Shown here in pieces: positions 1-8,481 of a stretch of DNA of 64,000 nt (position 1 is its first letter; each line of letters starts with the position of its first letter). Both the position numbers and the translations under genes were made by a program. Source of the stretch: Candidatus Binatia bacterium (GTDB lineage: Bacteria; Desulfobacterota; Binatia; Bin18); assembly GCA_951812575.1 (NCBI GenBank), contig OX638322.1, positions 1,549,925 to 1,613,924 of the forward strand, given 5' to 3'. The notes under the pieces were generated by a model. It did not search any database, had not been told where the DNA came from, and saw nothing but the letters and a program-made list of their open reading frames with translations.

Positions 1-1131
1 CCTATGGCCACCATGATGCTGGGCGACCAGGGGGCGGATGTCATCAAGGTCGAACCGCCGGACACGGGCGACCTGACCCGTGCCCTTGGTGGCAAGTCGC
101 GGCCCATCTCCCCGTTTTTTTCCACCCTGAATCGGAATAAGCGCTCGGTGGTCCTGAATCTGAAAGACGAAAAGGGCGTCGGGTTGCTCAAGGGTCTCGT
201 CGCTGGCGCCGATGTGTTTGTCCAGAATTTCCGGCCCGGCATAGCCGAGCGGATGGGGATTGGTGAGGACGTCCTGCGCAAGGTGAAACCGAACCTCATC
301 TATGTGTCCATCAGCGGCTTTGGCGAAAAAGGACCGTATGTCGGCAAGCGCGTCTATGATCCGGTCATCCAGGCGCTGTCCGGTCTGGCCGATATTCAGG
401 CCGACCCGGACACCGGCCGGCCGCGTATGATGCGGCTCATCATTCCCGACAAGGTCACGGCCCTGACCGCGGCCCAGGCCATTACCGCCGCCCTCCTGGC
501 CAGGGAACGGACCGGGGAGGGGCAGCACGTCCGGCTCGCCATGCTGGATGCGGTCGTCTCGTTTCTGTGGCATGAGGGCATGACGCAGTACACCTTCATG
601 GGCTCGGACATCGGGCCGGCCCGACCGGCTGACACGCGGGATATGGTCTTTGAGACCGCAGACGGCTATATCACCGCGGCGGCGGTCTCGGACAAGGAAT
701 GGCAGGGTATGACGCGCGCCCTGGAGCGGCCCGAATGGCTGGAAGACGCCCGGTTCAGCACGCCTGCCGGGCGGGTCAAATACGCCGACGTACGTTTGGA
801 TCTGACGGCAGAGGTCTTGAAAGAAAAAGACTCGGCCGAATGGCTGGAACGCCTTGATGCCGAGCAGGTGCCGTGCGCTCCGGTCAATCGCAAGGCCGAC
901 GTACTGACCGACCCGCAGGTTGCGGCTAACAAGCTGATTGTTGAATCCGACCATCCGCACGCCGGTCACATGCGCCAGGCCCGCCCGGCCGCGCGATTCG
1001 AGGGCACGCCCGCGGAACTCCTGCGTCAGCCCGCCCCGTTGCTGGGCGAACAGACCGACACGATTCTGGCCGAACTGGGCCTGTCTGCGGACGCCCTGGC
1101 CGAGTTGCGCGAGGCCGGCACGATTGCCTGA
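1..1131 (+). CDS. CaiB/BaiF family (class III) CoA-transferase, 5' partial
   Basis: Class III CoA-transferases move CoA between a CoA thioester and a carboxylic acid in the cytosol. The visible protein opens directly at the conserved ATMMLGDQGADVIKVEPP block, which normally lies some 15-20 residues from the N-terminus, and the codon before the first ATG (CCT, Pro) continues the family pattern, so the gene starts before the window. Family blocks follow: NRNKRSVVLNLK (residues 44-54), FVQNFRPG (72-79), YVSISGFGEKGPY (100-112) and the conserved aspartate in IIPDKVTALTAAQA (Asp149). The C-terminal part ends ...LGLSADALAELREAG as is usual. The natural substrate cannot be read from the sequence; relatives act on formate/oxalate, carnitine, mesaconate or bile acids. 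Confidence 0.92.
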   Translation, partial: PMATMMLGDQGADVIKVEPPDTGDLTRALGGKSRPISPFFSTLNRNKRSVVLNLKDEKGVGLLKGLVAGADVFVQNFRPGIAERMGIGEDVLRKVKPNLIYVSISGFGEKGPYVGKRVYDPVIQALSGLADIQADPDTGRPRMMRLIIPDKVTALTAAQAITAALLARERTGEGQHVRLAMLDAVVSFLWHEGMTQYTFMGSDIGPARPADTRDMVFETADGYITAAAVSDKEWQGMTRALERPEWLEDARFSTPAGRVKYADVRLDLTAEVLKEKDSAEWLERLDAEQVPCAPVNRKADVLTDPQVAANKLIVESDHPHAGHMRQARPAARFEGTPAELLRQPAPLLGEQTDTILAELGLSADALAELREAGTIA

Positions 1132-1203
1132 CCGAAGAGGGTGGCATGGTGAAGCGGTGACTGAGGGTTAGCAGCAATAATGCTACCCTAAGATGAGGAC
1201 AGC

Positions 1204-1398
1204 ATGACACCAGAGCTGATTGCTATCATCGCTGCAACCGTGGCCCTCGCCGGGCTTATTCTGAACGGCAATCGTGGCCTGACCCAGCGTATGGACCGTC
1301 TGGAGGATCGGCTTGCAAGCGTGGAACGCCAGCAAGCCCACTTGGCGGGATTACTTGAGGGGCTTCGGGAAGCTATCAGCGGCCACCGTGTCGCCTGA
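1204..1398 (+). CDS. small membrane-anchored coiled-coil protein
   Basis: A 64-residue protein with one N-terminal hydrophobic segment (residues about 4-22, LIAIIAATVALAGLILNG) followed by a charged amphipathic helix (MDRLEDRLASVERQQAHLAGLLEGLREAI) with heptad spacing, so it is probably a membrane-anchored coiled coil. A GAGGACAGC sequence just before the ATG can act as ribosome binding site. It stands alone after the CoA-transferase gene. The shape recalls phage XhlA-type and DUF-type small proteins, but no specific family is recognised. Two other small proteins in the window (7890-8144 and 29509-29748) have the same architecture. Confidence 0.6.
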   Translation: MTPELIAIIAATVALAGLILNGNRGLTQRMDRLEDRLASVERQQAHLAGLLEGLREAISGHRVA

Positions 1399-1446
1399 GC
1401 ACTGCCTATGCTCTCCCACCATCAAGTAGGGGCGGATCAAGGCTTC

Positions 1447-2649
1447 TCAGGCTGAACGCCGCAAGCGGCCGGCCTTCCAGAGCAGGATCAGCAGCCCGAC
1501 CCAGAACACCTGGGCACCAATAGCCGCGGCCCACAGAAACCAGGCCAGCTTGCCGACAAGGGCACACAGCAGCACGAGCAGAGAATAGTCACGGCTGGTC
1601 AGCAGCCCGCCGACCATTTTTTCAATCCAGACATCCTCCCAGCCGCCCCGCTCCCGTCCGGCGTCTTCGGTTTTCTCGGCTCGGGTCACCAATGGGAAGG
1701 AGATGAACGCGGCTGCGGCCAGCAGGCCGCCGAGCAGCGGAGCAGCGGCCAGCCCGTCCTGTTTCCAGACCGCCACCCCGACCCCGAGAAAGATGGCAAT
1801 ATGGACCACCGTATCCAGGGTGATGTCGAGCCACTGTCCCAGTGGTGATTCCAGCATTTTGACGCGTGCTACCTCGCCGTCCACGCAGTCAAGGACGGTC
1901 GAGAACTGAAGCAATAGCGACCCAATCACCGGCCCGCCATAACTGCCAAGCAGGAAGCAGCTTGCGCCCAGCAGTCCGGTCAGAAATGAGAGGATGGTAA
2001 TCTGATTGGGTGTCAGCGGGGTGCGAAGGAAAAGGCGGGTGAGCAGCCGGGAGCACCTGCGATTGAGATAGGTATCAACCAGACCGTCGCGCGGATTTTC
2101 CAAGGTGAGCAGAAAGGCTTTCTCAACCGCACCAGGGTCGTCCTGTTGAGTCAAACGATACAAGAAGTGCTGACCGGGGGACCGCACCGGAAGCTGTTCG
2201 GTATACTCTTGCGGCAGGCGGCCCTCCTGGGTCCAGGTCGCCAGCAGCGAAGGGAGCTGCGAAACAGGGACAACCGCCAGGCTTGCATGATTGGAGTCAA
2301 AGTGTATCTGCCAACCGTCCTTGCCTTCTTTCTCTACATCCTGAATCAGGGCCGGGCGGAAAAGCGTATCGCACGAGGAAACCAGACAGCGCCCCACCCC
2401 GGAAGGGATATTCTCCGGCAGCGGACCGTGCGGTGTGACCCATACCAGGTCTACGGTGAGCCGCGGGTCGTTTTCCAGCGAGCGTTGTAGGGCTGCCGTT
2501 TCTTCATGGTGGGCCAATACGTAGCAGACCCGTGCGCCCACTTGCTGGGCGGTCAGCAGCGCCCGTTTCAGCAGCGAGAGCCCGCCAAAACGTATTAGTG
2601 GAGACGGGGCACCCTCTCTTCCGGTTGAGATCACAGCAGTATGAACCAT
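1447..2649 (-). CDS. CDP-alcohol phosphatidyltransferase with N-terminal nucleotidyltransferase-like domain
   Basis: A 400-residue protein in two parts. The C-terminal half carries the complete CDP-alcohol phosphotransferase signature DxxDGxxARx8GxxxDxxxD (DCVDGEVARVK...GQWLDITLD) within several hydrophobic helices, so it transfers a phospho-alcohol from a CDP-activated donor in the membrane. The N-terminal half resembles the sugar-nucleotidyltransferase fold (MVHTAVIS..., SPLIRFGGLSLLKRAL) but lacks a clear GxGxR signature. The arrangement matches bifunctional IPC-transferase/DIPP-synthase-like proteins of inositol phosphate or inositol lipid synthesis; which polar head group is used here is unknown. 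The frame stays open 184 codons further upstream, but that stretch is antisense to the TPR gene and shows no family similarity, so ATG 2649 was chosen. Confidence 0.8.
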   Translation of the reverse strand: MVHTAVISTGREGAPSPLIRFGGLSLLKRALLTAQQVGARVCYVLAHHEETAALQRSLENDPRLTVDLVWVTPHGPLPENIPSGVGRCLVSSCDTLFRPALIQDVEKEGKDGWQIHFDSNHASLAVVPVSQLPSLLATWTQEGRLPQEYTEQLPVRSPGQHFLYRLTQQDDPGAVEKAFLLTLENPRDGLVDTYLNRRCSRLLTRLFLRTPLTPNQITILSFLTGLLGASCFLLGSYGGPVIGSLLLQFSTVLDCVDGEVARVKMLESPLGQWLDITLDTVVHIAIFLGVGVAVWKQDGLAAAPLLGGLLAAAAFISFPLVTRAEKTEDAGRERGGWEDVWIEKMVGGLLTSRDYSLLVLLCALVGKLAWFLWAAAIGAQVFWVGLLILLWKAGRLRRSA

Positions 2650-2769
2650 ACGTAACCCAAACCGATATAGACGGATGCTGCTACTGGCAAGCAGGGCCGA
2701 GTGTCCTTGATTGCCTCGGTTTGCTTGAACGCCTAGGATGCACTCAGAATGAGGACGGAACGATCTACT

Positions 2770-3612
2770 ATGAAGAGTAAACGTGCCCAGCTTTTTCGTA
2801 TGGTTGGAGGACACCTTTACTCTTTGAAGCACTGGTCTGCGGTGTCCCGCCTGGTCGTGTGCGGGCTGAGTGGCCTGCTTCTGATCGCCTGTGCTACGGA
2901 AAAAAAAGATTTTATGGCCTCGGCAAGAGAGTTTGAAAGTCGCACCCTGTTTGCCCCGGCTATAGAAGAGTACAAAGACGCCATCGAAGAGAATCCCAAT
3001 AACGCCGAAGCCTATTATCGCATTGGGGCCTTGGCCAACGAGATCGGCAATACGGAGTTTGCGGCCCAAAAGTTTCGCCAGGCTCTGAATATCGATGCCA
3101 ACCATCCGGGCGCGAAACGAGCGCTGACAACCTACCATATCAACCGTGGGACCATTGCCCGACAACAGGGTCGGCTGAGCGCGGCGCGGAGCGAGCTGCA
3201 AGCCGCGGTGCGGGTTGATCCCCGCTCAAGCGTGGCCCAGCTTGAGCTCGGGCGGGTCCACGAAGCAGAGGGCCGCCTCGACGAGGCCATGCAGGCCTAT
3301 ACCGCCTCGGCCGAGGCCGACCCGCAAAACATTGATACCCAACTGGCACTCGGACGGGGCTATCTCGCCCAAAAGCAGTACGCCGAGGCCGTGACGGCGC
3401 TGAAGGCGGTGATGGATGCCAACCCGGACAGGGCGGAAGCTTATATCGGTCTGGGGGAAGCCTATTTTCACCAGGGCCGGAAACAGGCGGCCCAGCAGGC
3501 CTTTGAGCAGGCGATTCGGCACTACCTGCTCAAAGGGCGGCGCGACCTGGCCAAACAGGTCAAAGAGCAGGCGGACGCCCTCTTCCCAAAAGTTTCAGAG
3601 ACCAAAAAATAA
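2770..3612 (+). CDS. TPR-repeat lipoprotein
   Basis: A 280-residue exported protein. A signal sequence (SAVSRLVVCGLSGLLLIAC) ends in a lipobox with LIAC, Cys41 being the likely lipidated residue, followed by about six tetratricopeptide repeats (motifs such as AIEEYKDAIEENPNNAEAYYRIG and AVTALKAVMDANPDRAEAYIGLGEAYF). TPR lipoproteins are scaffolds in the cell envelope; the partner is unknown. The start is uncertain: ATG 2749, 2770 and 2800 are all in frame. If 2770 is used, residues 2-19 are encoded by a copy of the 54-bp palindromic element (2772-2825) that lies against the start codon. A GAGGACGG sequence lies about 15 bases upstream of ATG 2770. Confidence 0.85.
   Translation: MKSKRAQLFRMVGGHLYSLKHWSAVSRLVVCGLSGLLLIACATEKKDFMASAREFESRTLFAPAIEEYKDAIEENPNNAEAYYRIGALANEIGNTEFAAQKFRQALNIDANHPGAKRALTTYHINRGTIARQQGRLSAARSELQAAVRVDPRSSVAQLELGRVHEAEGRLDEAMQAYTASAEADPQNIDTQLALGRGYLAQKQYAEAVTALKAVMDANPDRAEAYIGLGEAYFHQGRKQAAQQAFEQAIRHYLLKGRRDLAKQVKEQADALFPKVSETKK
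2772..2825 (-). repeat. 54-bp palindromic element, copy 1
   Basis: Left arm GAAGAGTAAACGTGCCC, core AGCTTTTTCGTATGGTTGGA, right arm GGACACCTTTACTCTTT. The core is the reverse complement of the majority core, so this copy is inverted. It begins on the G of the ATG of the TPR lipoprotein and is open in that frame (KSKRAQLFRMVGGHLYSL). Confidence 0.85.
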
Positions 3613-3631
3613 ATCATTCGGTCCGAACCGC

Positions 3632-4945
3632 TCACCGCTCCGGGGCAATGTCTTCGAGCGTGCGGCCGCTGGTCTCGGGAAAGACCAGTGCGACCAGCAC
3701 CGGGGTGAAGAGCATGAGCAGGACCAGGGTTGAAATCGCTGGCCAGTGCGACTGATACACGCCGTACAAGACCGATTCGAGCATCAGCCCGATGCTTCCC
3801 CCCACCGTTGCAATAATCACCCGCACTCCAGCAGCCGTTGAGCGGTAGGAGGTCGGGAAGAGTTCGGAGCCGTAGGCAGCCAGCACGACGTTGACGCCGA
3901 GCAGGGTAAAAATCATCAAGACCCAACTGGGCACCACAAACAGGGCCGGCACGTTATAGTAGGCAAGGGTGAACGTCACCTGCCCAATCAGAAAGCCAAT
4001 CGTGACTTTCTTCCGTCCGATGCGATCGCTCAGCCAACCGGCGAACGTATTACCCACAATCGCAAACGCCCCGGCCCCAAACGTCATCAGGCCCACGCCG
4101 CCCGGTGTCCAGCCGTGGACGTCCTGGAGATATTTGGGGCCGAAAAAATTGGCCGCCGACTCGGCAATGGCAACCACAAACAAAACCGAGGTCACGGCCA
4201 GCAGCCGGCCCGGGTACATGTGCACAAGATTCACCAGGGGCTGCAACATGGTGTCCGTGCGTTGCTGGCGATGGGCTTCAAAACGAGCGGTTTCGGGCAG
4301 CGCGCGACGCCAGTAGGCAAGCAGTAGCAGGGGCCCCAGCCCAACCAGATACAGACCCCGCCAGCCATTTTCCATATGTCCGACCAGGGCAAAGAGCAGC
4401 GCGGCCAGCCCCGCACCCGTAGACTGGATGGCGGCTAACGCACCAACTCCCCACCCACGGACTTCGGGGTCAAATTCCTCGGCAATGACGACGACCGCCA
4501 GCAGTGACTCGGCCACGGCAAAGGTCCGGGCGAAAAACTGGCACATCACAAAAATGGCAGCATTGGGTGAAAAAGCGGTGGCACCCGTGAACAGGGTATA
4601 GGCCAGAATGGTGAACAGCAGCACTCGCCGTCGGCCGATACGGTCGGCGACCAGGGCGACGCCAAAGGCCGGCAGCGCCCCAAAACGGACAATGGAACCC
4701 AGATAGCCAAGCTGGTCTTCGGCTATCCCCAGTCCGGTCTGTATCTGTTTGAGGGACAGAGTGAACAGATACAGGTCGTACATCTCAAAAAAAGAGGCTG
4801 CCGCCACCAGGCCCAGAACGCGCCACTGCCGGCGGGTCAGGGCCGGCGGACGGCCCAGAAACCAGGCGAACCGCAGCCAACCGGGTCGATAGGCGCGGTC
4901 CGTCTCAACAGACGGAATCGGTTGGCGATGGGTCGGGTCGGACAT
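3632..4945 (-). CDS. MFS transporter, metabolite:H+ symporter-like
   Basis: A 437-residue major facilitator with about 12 hydrophobic segments. The cytoplasmic motif A is present in the first half (ADRIGRRRVLL, loop 2-3) and again in the second half (SDRIGRKKVTIG, loop 8-9), as expected for the duplicated MFS fold. The FFEMYDLYLFTLSL segment in TM1 and the closing PETSGRTLEDI are typical of the sugar/aromatic-acid porter branch (AAHS or SP families). It probably imports an organic acid or sugar by proton symport. It is convergent with the TPR gene (stops 19 bp apart) and divergent from the Rieske oxygenase, whose substrate it might carry; that link is inference. Confidence 0.88.
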   Translation of the reverse strand: MSDPTHRQPIPSVETDRAYRPGWLRFAWFLGRPPALTRRQWRVLGLVAAASFFEMYDLYLFTLSLKQIQTGLGIAEDQLGYLGSIVRFGALPAFGVALVADRIGRRRVLLFTILAYTLFTGATAFSPNAAIFVMCQFFARTFAVAESLLAVVVIAEEFDPEVRGWGVGALAAIQSTGAGLAALLFALVGHMENGWRGLYLVGLGPLLLLAYWRRALPETARFEAHRQQRTDTMLQPLVNLVHMYPGRLLAVTSVLFVVAIAESAANFFGPKYLQDVHGWTPGGVGLMTFGAGAFAIVGNTFAGWLSDRIGRKKVTIGFLIGQVTFTLAYYNVPALFVVPSWVLMIFTLLGVNVVLAAYGSELFPTSYRSTAAGVRVIIATVGGSIGLMLESVLYGVYQSHWPAISTLVLLMLFTPVLVALVFPETSGRTLEDIAPER

Positions 4946-5038
4946 GGAGGAAAGCTTTCGGCTGCTGGTCTATGCGCATTCTTGAGTCTAGGGGTTATAC
5001 AACCTGGCCTCTAGTAGGGAACGCTCCGAAAATGCTAA

Positions 5039-5092
5039 AGGGAGGAAATGTGTCCAGCTTTTACCGCTGTGGAAAGGACACGCTTCCTCTTC
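5039..5092 (-). repeat. 54-bp palindromic element, copy 2
   Basis: Left arm AGGGAGGAAATGTGTCC, core AGCTTTTACCGCTGTGGAAA (inverted orientation), right arm GGACACGCTTCCTCTTC. It lies in the divergent intergenic region, 40 bp upstream of the Rieske oxygenase start, and would form a hairpin in its leader mRNA if transcription begins upstream. Confidence 0.8.
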
Positions 5093-5132
5093 ACAGGTTA
5101 GCGTTTACAGGAAAGCAAAGGAGGGAATCTGC

Positions 5133-6368
5133 ATGGCTACTGCTGCACTCGACGCACCGCTGACAAACGGAGCGGACCGGACCTGGCACGAGAAGTACAA
5201 CTTTGACACCGCCCCCATTCCGATTGAGCCGTATATCTCCGAGGACTATTTCAGGCTCGAACAGGAGCGCGTCTTTCGGAAAGTCTGGCTGAATGTCGGT
5301 CGGGTTGAACAGATTCCGAATCCCGGCGATTATTTTGTCAAAGACCTGCCCATGTGTCGCACCTCTCTTATTGTGACCCGTGACAAACAGGGCCAGGTCC
5401 ATGCCTTCCACAATATGTGTGCCCACCGCGGCAATAAGGTGGTGTGGAATAGCGGCGGTTCCTGTCAGAACTTCACCTGCAAATTTCACGGCTGGAGTTA
5501 TGGACTCGACGGGACGCTCAAATTCGTGCCGGACGAGGAGAGCTTTTTTGATCTCAAGAAAGAACGCTTAGGGCTGACGCCGGTAGCGATTGATACCTGG
5601 GAGGGGTTTATTTTCGTCAACGTTGATCCCAACCCGACCGAAACCCTCCAGGAATATCTGGGCGAGTTTGCCGAACGGCTGAGCGGCTATCCCTTTGCCG
5701 AAACGTCCAGCCAGTGTTTTTCCTGGCAAACGGAGATCAAGTGCAACTGGAAACTGATTAAGGATGCCTTTCAGGAAGCCTACCATGTGGCCTTCCTGCA
5801 TACCCGCAGCCTGCCCGACTCTTTTACCAGTCGAGACAATCCCTTTGGCCATGCGCTGGACTTCCGGCTCTTCAAACGCCACTGCCAGCTCTCCGCCTTC
5901 GGCAATCCCGAACACAAGCCCAGCCCGGTTGAGGCCCTGGCGTATAAAGCTGGAGCACTCATTATTCCTAATGAGTTCACGCGCGAATCCCTGCCGCCGG
6001 GGGTGAACCCCACCCGCGACCCGCGCTGGTCGCTCGACCTCAACATCTTTTTCCCCAATTTCTTTGTTGATGTGGGCCACGGTACATATTTTACGTATAA
6101 TTTTTGGCCGTTGGCGGCTGACCGGTCCCTCTGGGAAGTGCGATCATATTTCCCAAAGGCGCAGACTGTCTCCCAGCGTTTCAGTCAGGAATACAGCAAG
6201 GTCATCTTTCGCGACATCCTTACCGAAGATGCCAGTACGATGGAGCAGACCCAGCAAGTGCTGGCCTCGGGCGCGAAAAAGGAATTCATCCTCCAAGACC
6301 AGGAACTCCTGGTGCGCTTCGGCAACCGGGTGCTGGAAGACTATATCAACGGCGCCCAGGCGCAGTAG
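5133..6368 (+). CDS. Rieske aromatic-ring-hydroxylating oxygenase, alpha subunit
   Basis: A 411-residue terminal oxygenase. The Rieske [2Fe-2S] ligands are present as CAH (Cys96, His98) and CKFH (Cys116, His119). The mononuclear iron site appears as DAFQEAYHVAFLH, with His218 and His223. The residue at the electron-bridging position is Glu215, not the usual Asp, as in carnitine/choline-type oxygenases. A good ribosome binding site (GGAGGG) lies 7 bases before ATG 5133. No ferredoxin, reductase or beta subunit gene is adjacent, so electrons must come from elsewhere. Substrate cannot be told; candidates are quaternary amines or aromatic acids. A factor-independent terminator follows. Confidence 0.93.
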   Translation: MATAALDAPLTNGADRTWHEKYNFDTAPIPIEPYISEDYFRLEQERVFRKVWLNVGRVEQIPNPGDYFVKDLPMCRTSLIVTRDKQGQVHAFHNMCAHRGNKVVWNSGGSCQNFTCKFHGWSYGLDGTLKFVPDEESFFDLKKERLGLTPVAIDTWEGFIFVNVDPNPTETLQEYLGEFAERLSGYPFAETSSQCFSWQTEIKCNWKLIKDAFQEAYHVAFLHTRSLPDSFTSRDNPFGHALDFRLFKRHCQLSAFGNPEHKPSPVEALAYKAGALIIPNEFTRESLPPGVNPTRDPRWSLDLNIFFPNFFVDVGHGTYFTYNFWPLAADRSLWEVRSYFPKAQTVSQRFSQEYSKVIFRDILTEDASTMEQTQQVLASGAKKEFILQDQELLVRFGNRVLEDYINGAQAQ

Positions 6369-6390
6369 CGCAGGAATCTCACCGCGACAG

Positions 6391-6416
6391 GGGCGACCTC
6401 CGGGTCGCCCTTTTTT
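6391..6416 (+). terminator. rho-independent terminator
   Basis: GGGCGACC (6391-6398) pairs with GGTCGCCC (6403-6410) around a four-base TCCG loop, followed by six T. It ends the Rieske oxygenase transcript. The T run contains the stop codon region of the convergent hydrolase gene. Confidence 0.85.
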
Positions 6417-7197
6417 ACGCAAAGCGCTGCAAAAACGAGACGGCCGCTCGGTTGAACGCTTCCGGCGCTTCAAGGTTGACCGCATGCCCGGCGTCGGCCT
6501 CAACAACTTCCAAATGAGGTAAGGTCTGCTCGGCAAAGCGGCGGCGTGGCACAAAGCGCTCTTCTTGGGTGCCACATACCAATAGGGTCGGCACCCGATT
6601 GGTTTTCATCAATGCCGGATCAATGGGATCGGCGAGCGAGGTATAGCGCGCTGTATAGGCTGCCCCGATGGGATCGTGGCGCGTCGCGTCCGTACACAGC
6701 GCCTGTTTGAATTCCGGGGCGAGACGACGCGCATTCTTCGGATGGACGGCGATTCTTTCGAGCGCACCGGCTCCATCGCGCTTCGCCAGCGCAATCAGTT
6801 TGTCGGTCCCCGGTCGCACCTCTCGGACCCAGTCCATACTGCTGAATGCGGTCGAGGAATTGGTCACCAGGTGAGCCAGGACTCGGTCCGGATGGGTCAG
6901 GACATAGCGGAGGGTCAGGCCGGCTCCAAGCGACTGACCAATAACAAACCAGTCTGCCACGCCGAGCGCTTCCCGGATGCGTTCAAACGCCTCCACGTAG
7001 CGCTCCGGAGCGTATTCATAGGGATCGTCGGGGGCAGGCGAACGACCGTGGCCGAACAGCTCAACCACCACCGGGCGGCACACCGTAGACAGTGCCTCCA
7101 GATTGGGCAGCCACTGCGCCCGGCTTGAGAGAAAGCCGTGCAGCATCAGCGCATACGGTCCCTGTCCGGCCCGGACTTCGTAGTATGGCAGCAGCAT
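6415..7197 (-). CDS. alpha/beta hydrolase
   Basis: A protein of about 260 residues with the full alpha/beta-hydrolase outline: oxyanion-hole motif LMLHGFLSS near the N-terminus, GHGRS, nucleophile elbow GQSLGAG, an acid in the LLVCGTQEERFVP region and the catalytic His in ADAGHAVNLEAPEAF near the C-terminus. It probably cleaves esters or carbon-carbon bonds of ring-cleavage products, like MhpC/BphD or lactonase relatives; the exact reaction is open. ATG 7197 was chosen over GTG 7215; neither has a strong ribosome binding site. Convergent to the Rieske oxygenase gene, so not in its operon. Confidence 0.87.
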   Translation of the reverse strand: MLLPYYEVRAGQGPYALMLHGFLSSRAQWLPNLEALSTVCRPVVVELFGHGRSPAPDDPYEYAPERYVEAFERIREALGVADWFVIGQSLGAGLTLRYVLTHPDRVLAHLVTNSSTAFSSMDWVREVRPGTDKLIALAKRDGAGALERIAVHPKNARRLAPEFKQALCTDATRHDPIGAAYTARYTSLADPIDPALMKTNRVPTLLVCGTQEERFVPRRRFAEQTLPHLEVVEADAGHAVNLEAPEAFNRAAVSFLQRFA

Positions 7198-7284
7198 GGA
7201 CGGTGTTCTTAACACGAACGCAGGTAAGCGGGATAGTCAGCCCTGGGGAGATACGGTCTGCTTGGAAGTTCCTGTGACTGGCAT

Positions 7285-7755
7285 TTACCATTGCTGGACG
7301 GGCGATTCGGGCGACTGCGGACAGACACCGGGACACCCTTCCTGCTGAGAATAATCCGGCAATCCCTCAATCTGAGCAGGGTTCACCGCGCTGATCAGAA
7401 AGGTACGTCTTTTATAATACAGCCGTCCTTCAAAGTGCAGCGGCAGCCCTTCGGCTGCATCACTTTGTATATATTTCATGATGGGGGCCGGTCCGGTAAA
7501 GAAGAGAAAGCGCCCAAAATGGCGGAGCACACCCGGCGCAGAGTTGCCTGCCATCCGCACCTCAACATCCCGGATGCGCATTTTCCATACTTCGCCGGCC
7601 AGACTGATTTCAAAGTACGGGTACAGCTCACCGATCTCGTCGTCCGGGCGAATTAACACACCAGTCAACCGTATCGGGACGCTCTGCGCGGCTACGCTGA
7701 GCGCGTCAGACAACAGGAACAGAGCGATAAAAAGGACACAAGCGGTCGGTCGCAT
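7285..7755 (-). CDS. secreted protein of unknown function
   Basis: A 156-residue protein with a clear signal peptide (MRPTACVLFIALFLLSDALSVAAQS). The mature part begins with a beta-rich stretch SVPIRLTGVLIRPDDEIGELYPYFEISLAGEVWKM and contains FEGRLYYKRRTFLISAVN near its end. The frame extends 44 codons upstream but ATG 7755 starts the signal peptide. Its outline (signal peptide, then P-(V/I)-RL-(S/T)-G-x-L, then a GRL...LVSA/LISA block) matches the secreted protein at 33213-33692, so the two may be distant paralogues. No family is recognised. Confidence 0.65.
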   Translation of the reverse strand: MRPTACVLFIALFLLSDALSVAAQSVPIRLTGVLIRPDDEIGELYPYFEISLAGEVWKMRIRDVEVRMAGNSAPGVLRHFGRFLFFTGPAPIMKYIQSDAAEGLPLHFEGRLYYKRRTFLISAVNPAQIEGLPDYSQQEGCPGVCPQSPESPVQQW

Positions 7756-7889
7756 ACATCCTCTGTGTCTTCGGCGTCCACCTGGTGAAGACGGCTGAAG
7801 GGCGGCAAGGAATATGGAAATACTCTGGTCACATATATGGATTCTGCTACAAGGCAGAGGAATGATACAAGCAAGGAGCGACAGCACCT

Positions 7890-8144
7890 ATGAATACTGA
7901 AGAAATCAAGAGTGCACTCAATACCGACGGCGCGGCCATGCTGTATTGGATTTGTCTGATGATTGGTGTCCTGATGTGGACGATAGGCGAACTCACTACC
8001 ACCTCGCACCTCCGACAGATATCACGCGATGTCGAGAAGCTGAAGTCGCTTGTAGAGCAAGTCCAGGAGCAGACCGAGTGCGTGGAGATGGCACGCGGGA
8101 CCGACCCCAAGCGCAACGTCTCCAGCCAACCGCCGACAATATGA
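7890..8144 (+). CDS. small membrane-anchored coiled-coil protein
   Basis: 84 residues with one transmembrane segment (MLYWICLMIGVLMWTIGEL, residues about 17-35) followed by a charged coiled-coil helix (ISRDVEKLKSLVEQVQEQTE). AAGGAGCGACAGCACCT before the ATG gives a fair ribosome binding site. Function unknown; same architecture as the proteins at 1204-1398 and 29509-29748. Confidence 0.6.
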   Translation: MNTEEIKSALNTDGAAMLYWICLMIGVLMWTIGELTTTSHLRQISRDVEKLKSLVEQVQEQTECVEMARGTDPKRNVSSQPPTI

Positions 8145-8220
8145 GCAAGACAGCTCCATCATTCCTGCGAAAGTAGGAAGATGTATTGACAGCATATATC
8201 AAGAGCATCATGAGGCATCC

Positions 8221-8481
8221 ATGCGGACCACACTCACCCTTGACCCCGATGTCGAACGGCTGCTGCAGCGGGAGATGCGGCGCACCGACAGGAGCATGAA
8301 GGCCGTCGTAAACTATGCGTTGCGAGTCGGCCTCGGCGCCCAGGGGAAGACGGTGCGATTGCCACCGTTCAAAGTCGAGCCCCACGCCTTTCACTTCAAA
8401 CCCGATGTTGACGTCGACAGGCTCAATCAACTCGTGGACGAGTTGGAGGCGGAAGCGCTTTCCCGAAAGCTCGAACGGTGA
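8221..8481 (+). CDS. vapB: VapB-family ribbon-helix-helix antitoxin (orphaned)
   Basis: 86 residues. The N-terminal MRTTLTLDPDVERLLQREM and SMKAVVNYALRVGL form the ribbon-helix-helix DNA-binding fold of VapB antitoxins; the C-terminal half (FKVEPHAFHFKPDVDVDRLNQL) would be the toxin-binding tail. A PIN-toxin frame starts in its stop codon (GTGA overlap at 8478) but that toxin is truncated (8478-8618), so this antitoxin has probably lost its partner. It may still repress its own promoter. No ribosome binding site stands out before the ATG. Confidence 0.8.
   Translation: MRTTLTLDPDVERLLQREMRRTDRSMKAVVNYALRVGLGAQGKTVRLPPFKVEPHAFHFKPDVDVDRLNQLVDELEAEALSRKLER

Noticed and set aside
2650..3201. 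184-codon N-terminal extension of the CDP-alcohol phosphatidyltransferase
   Set aside because: Antisense to the TPR lipoprotein, no family similarity; the domain begins at ATG 2649.
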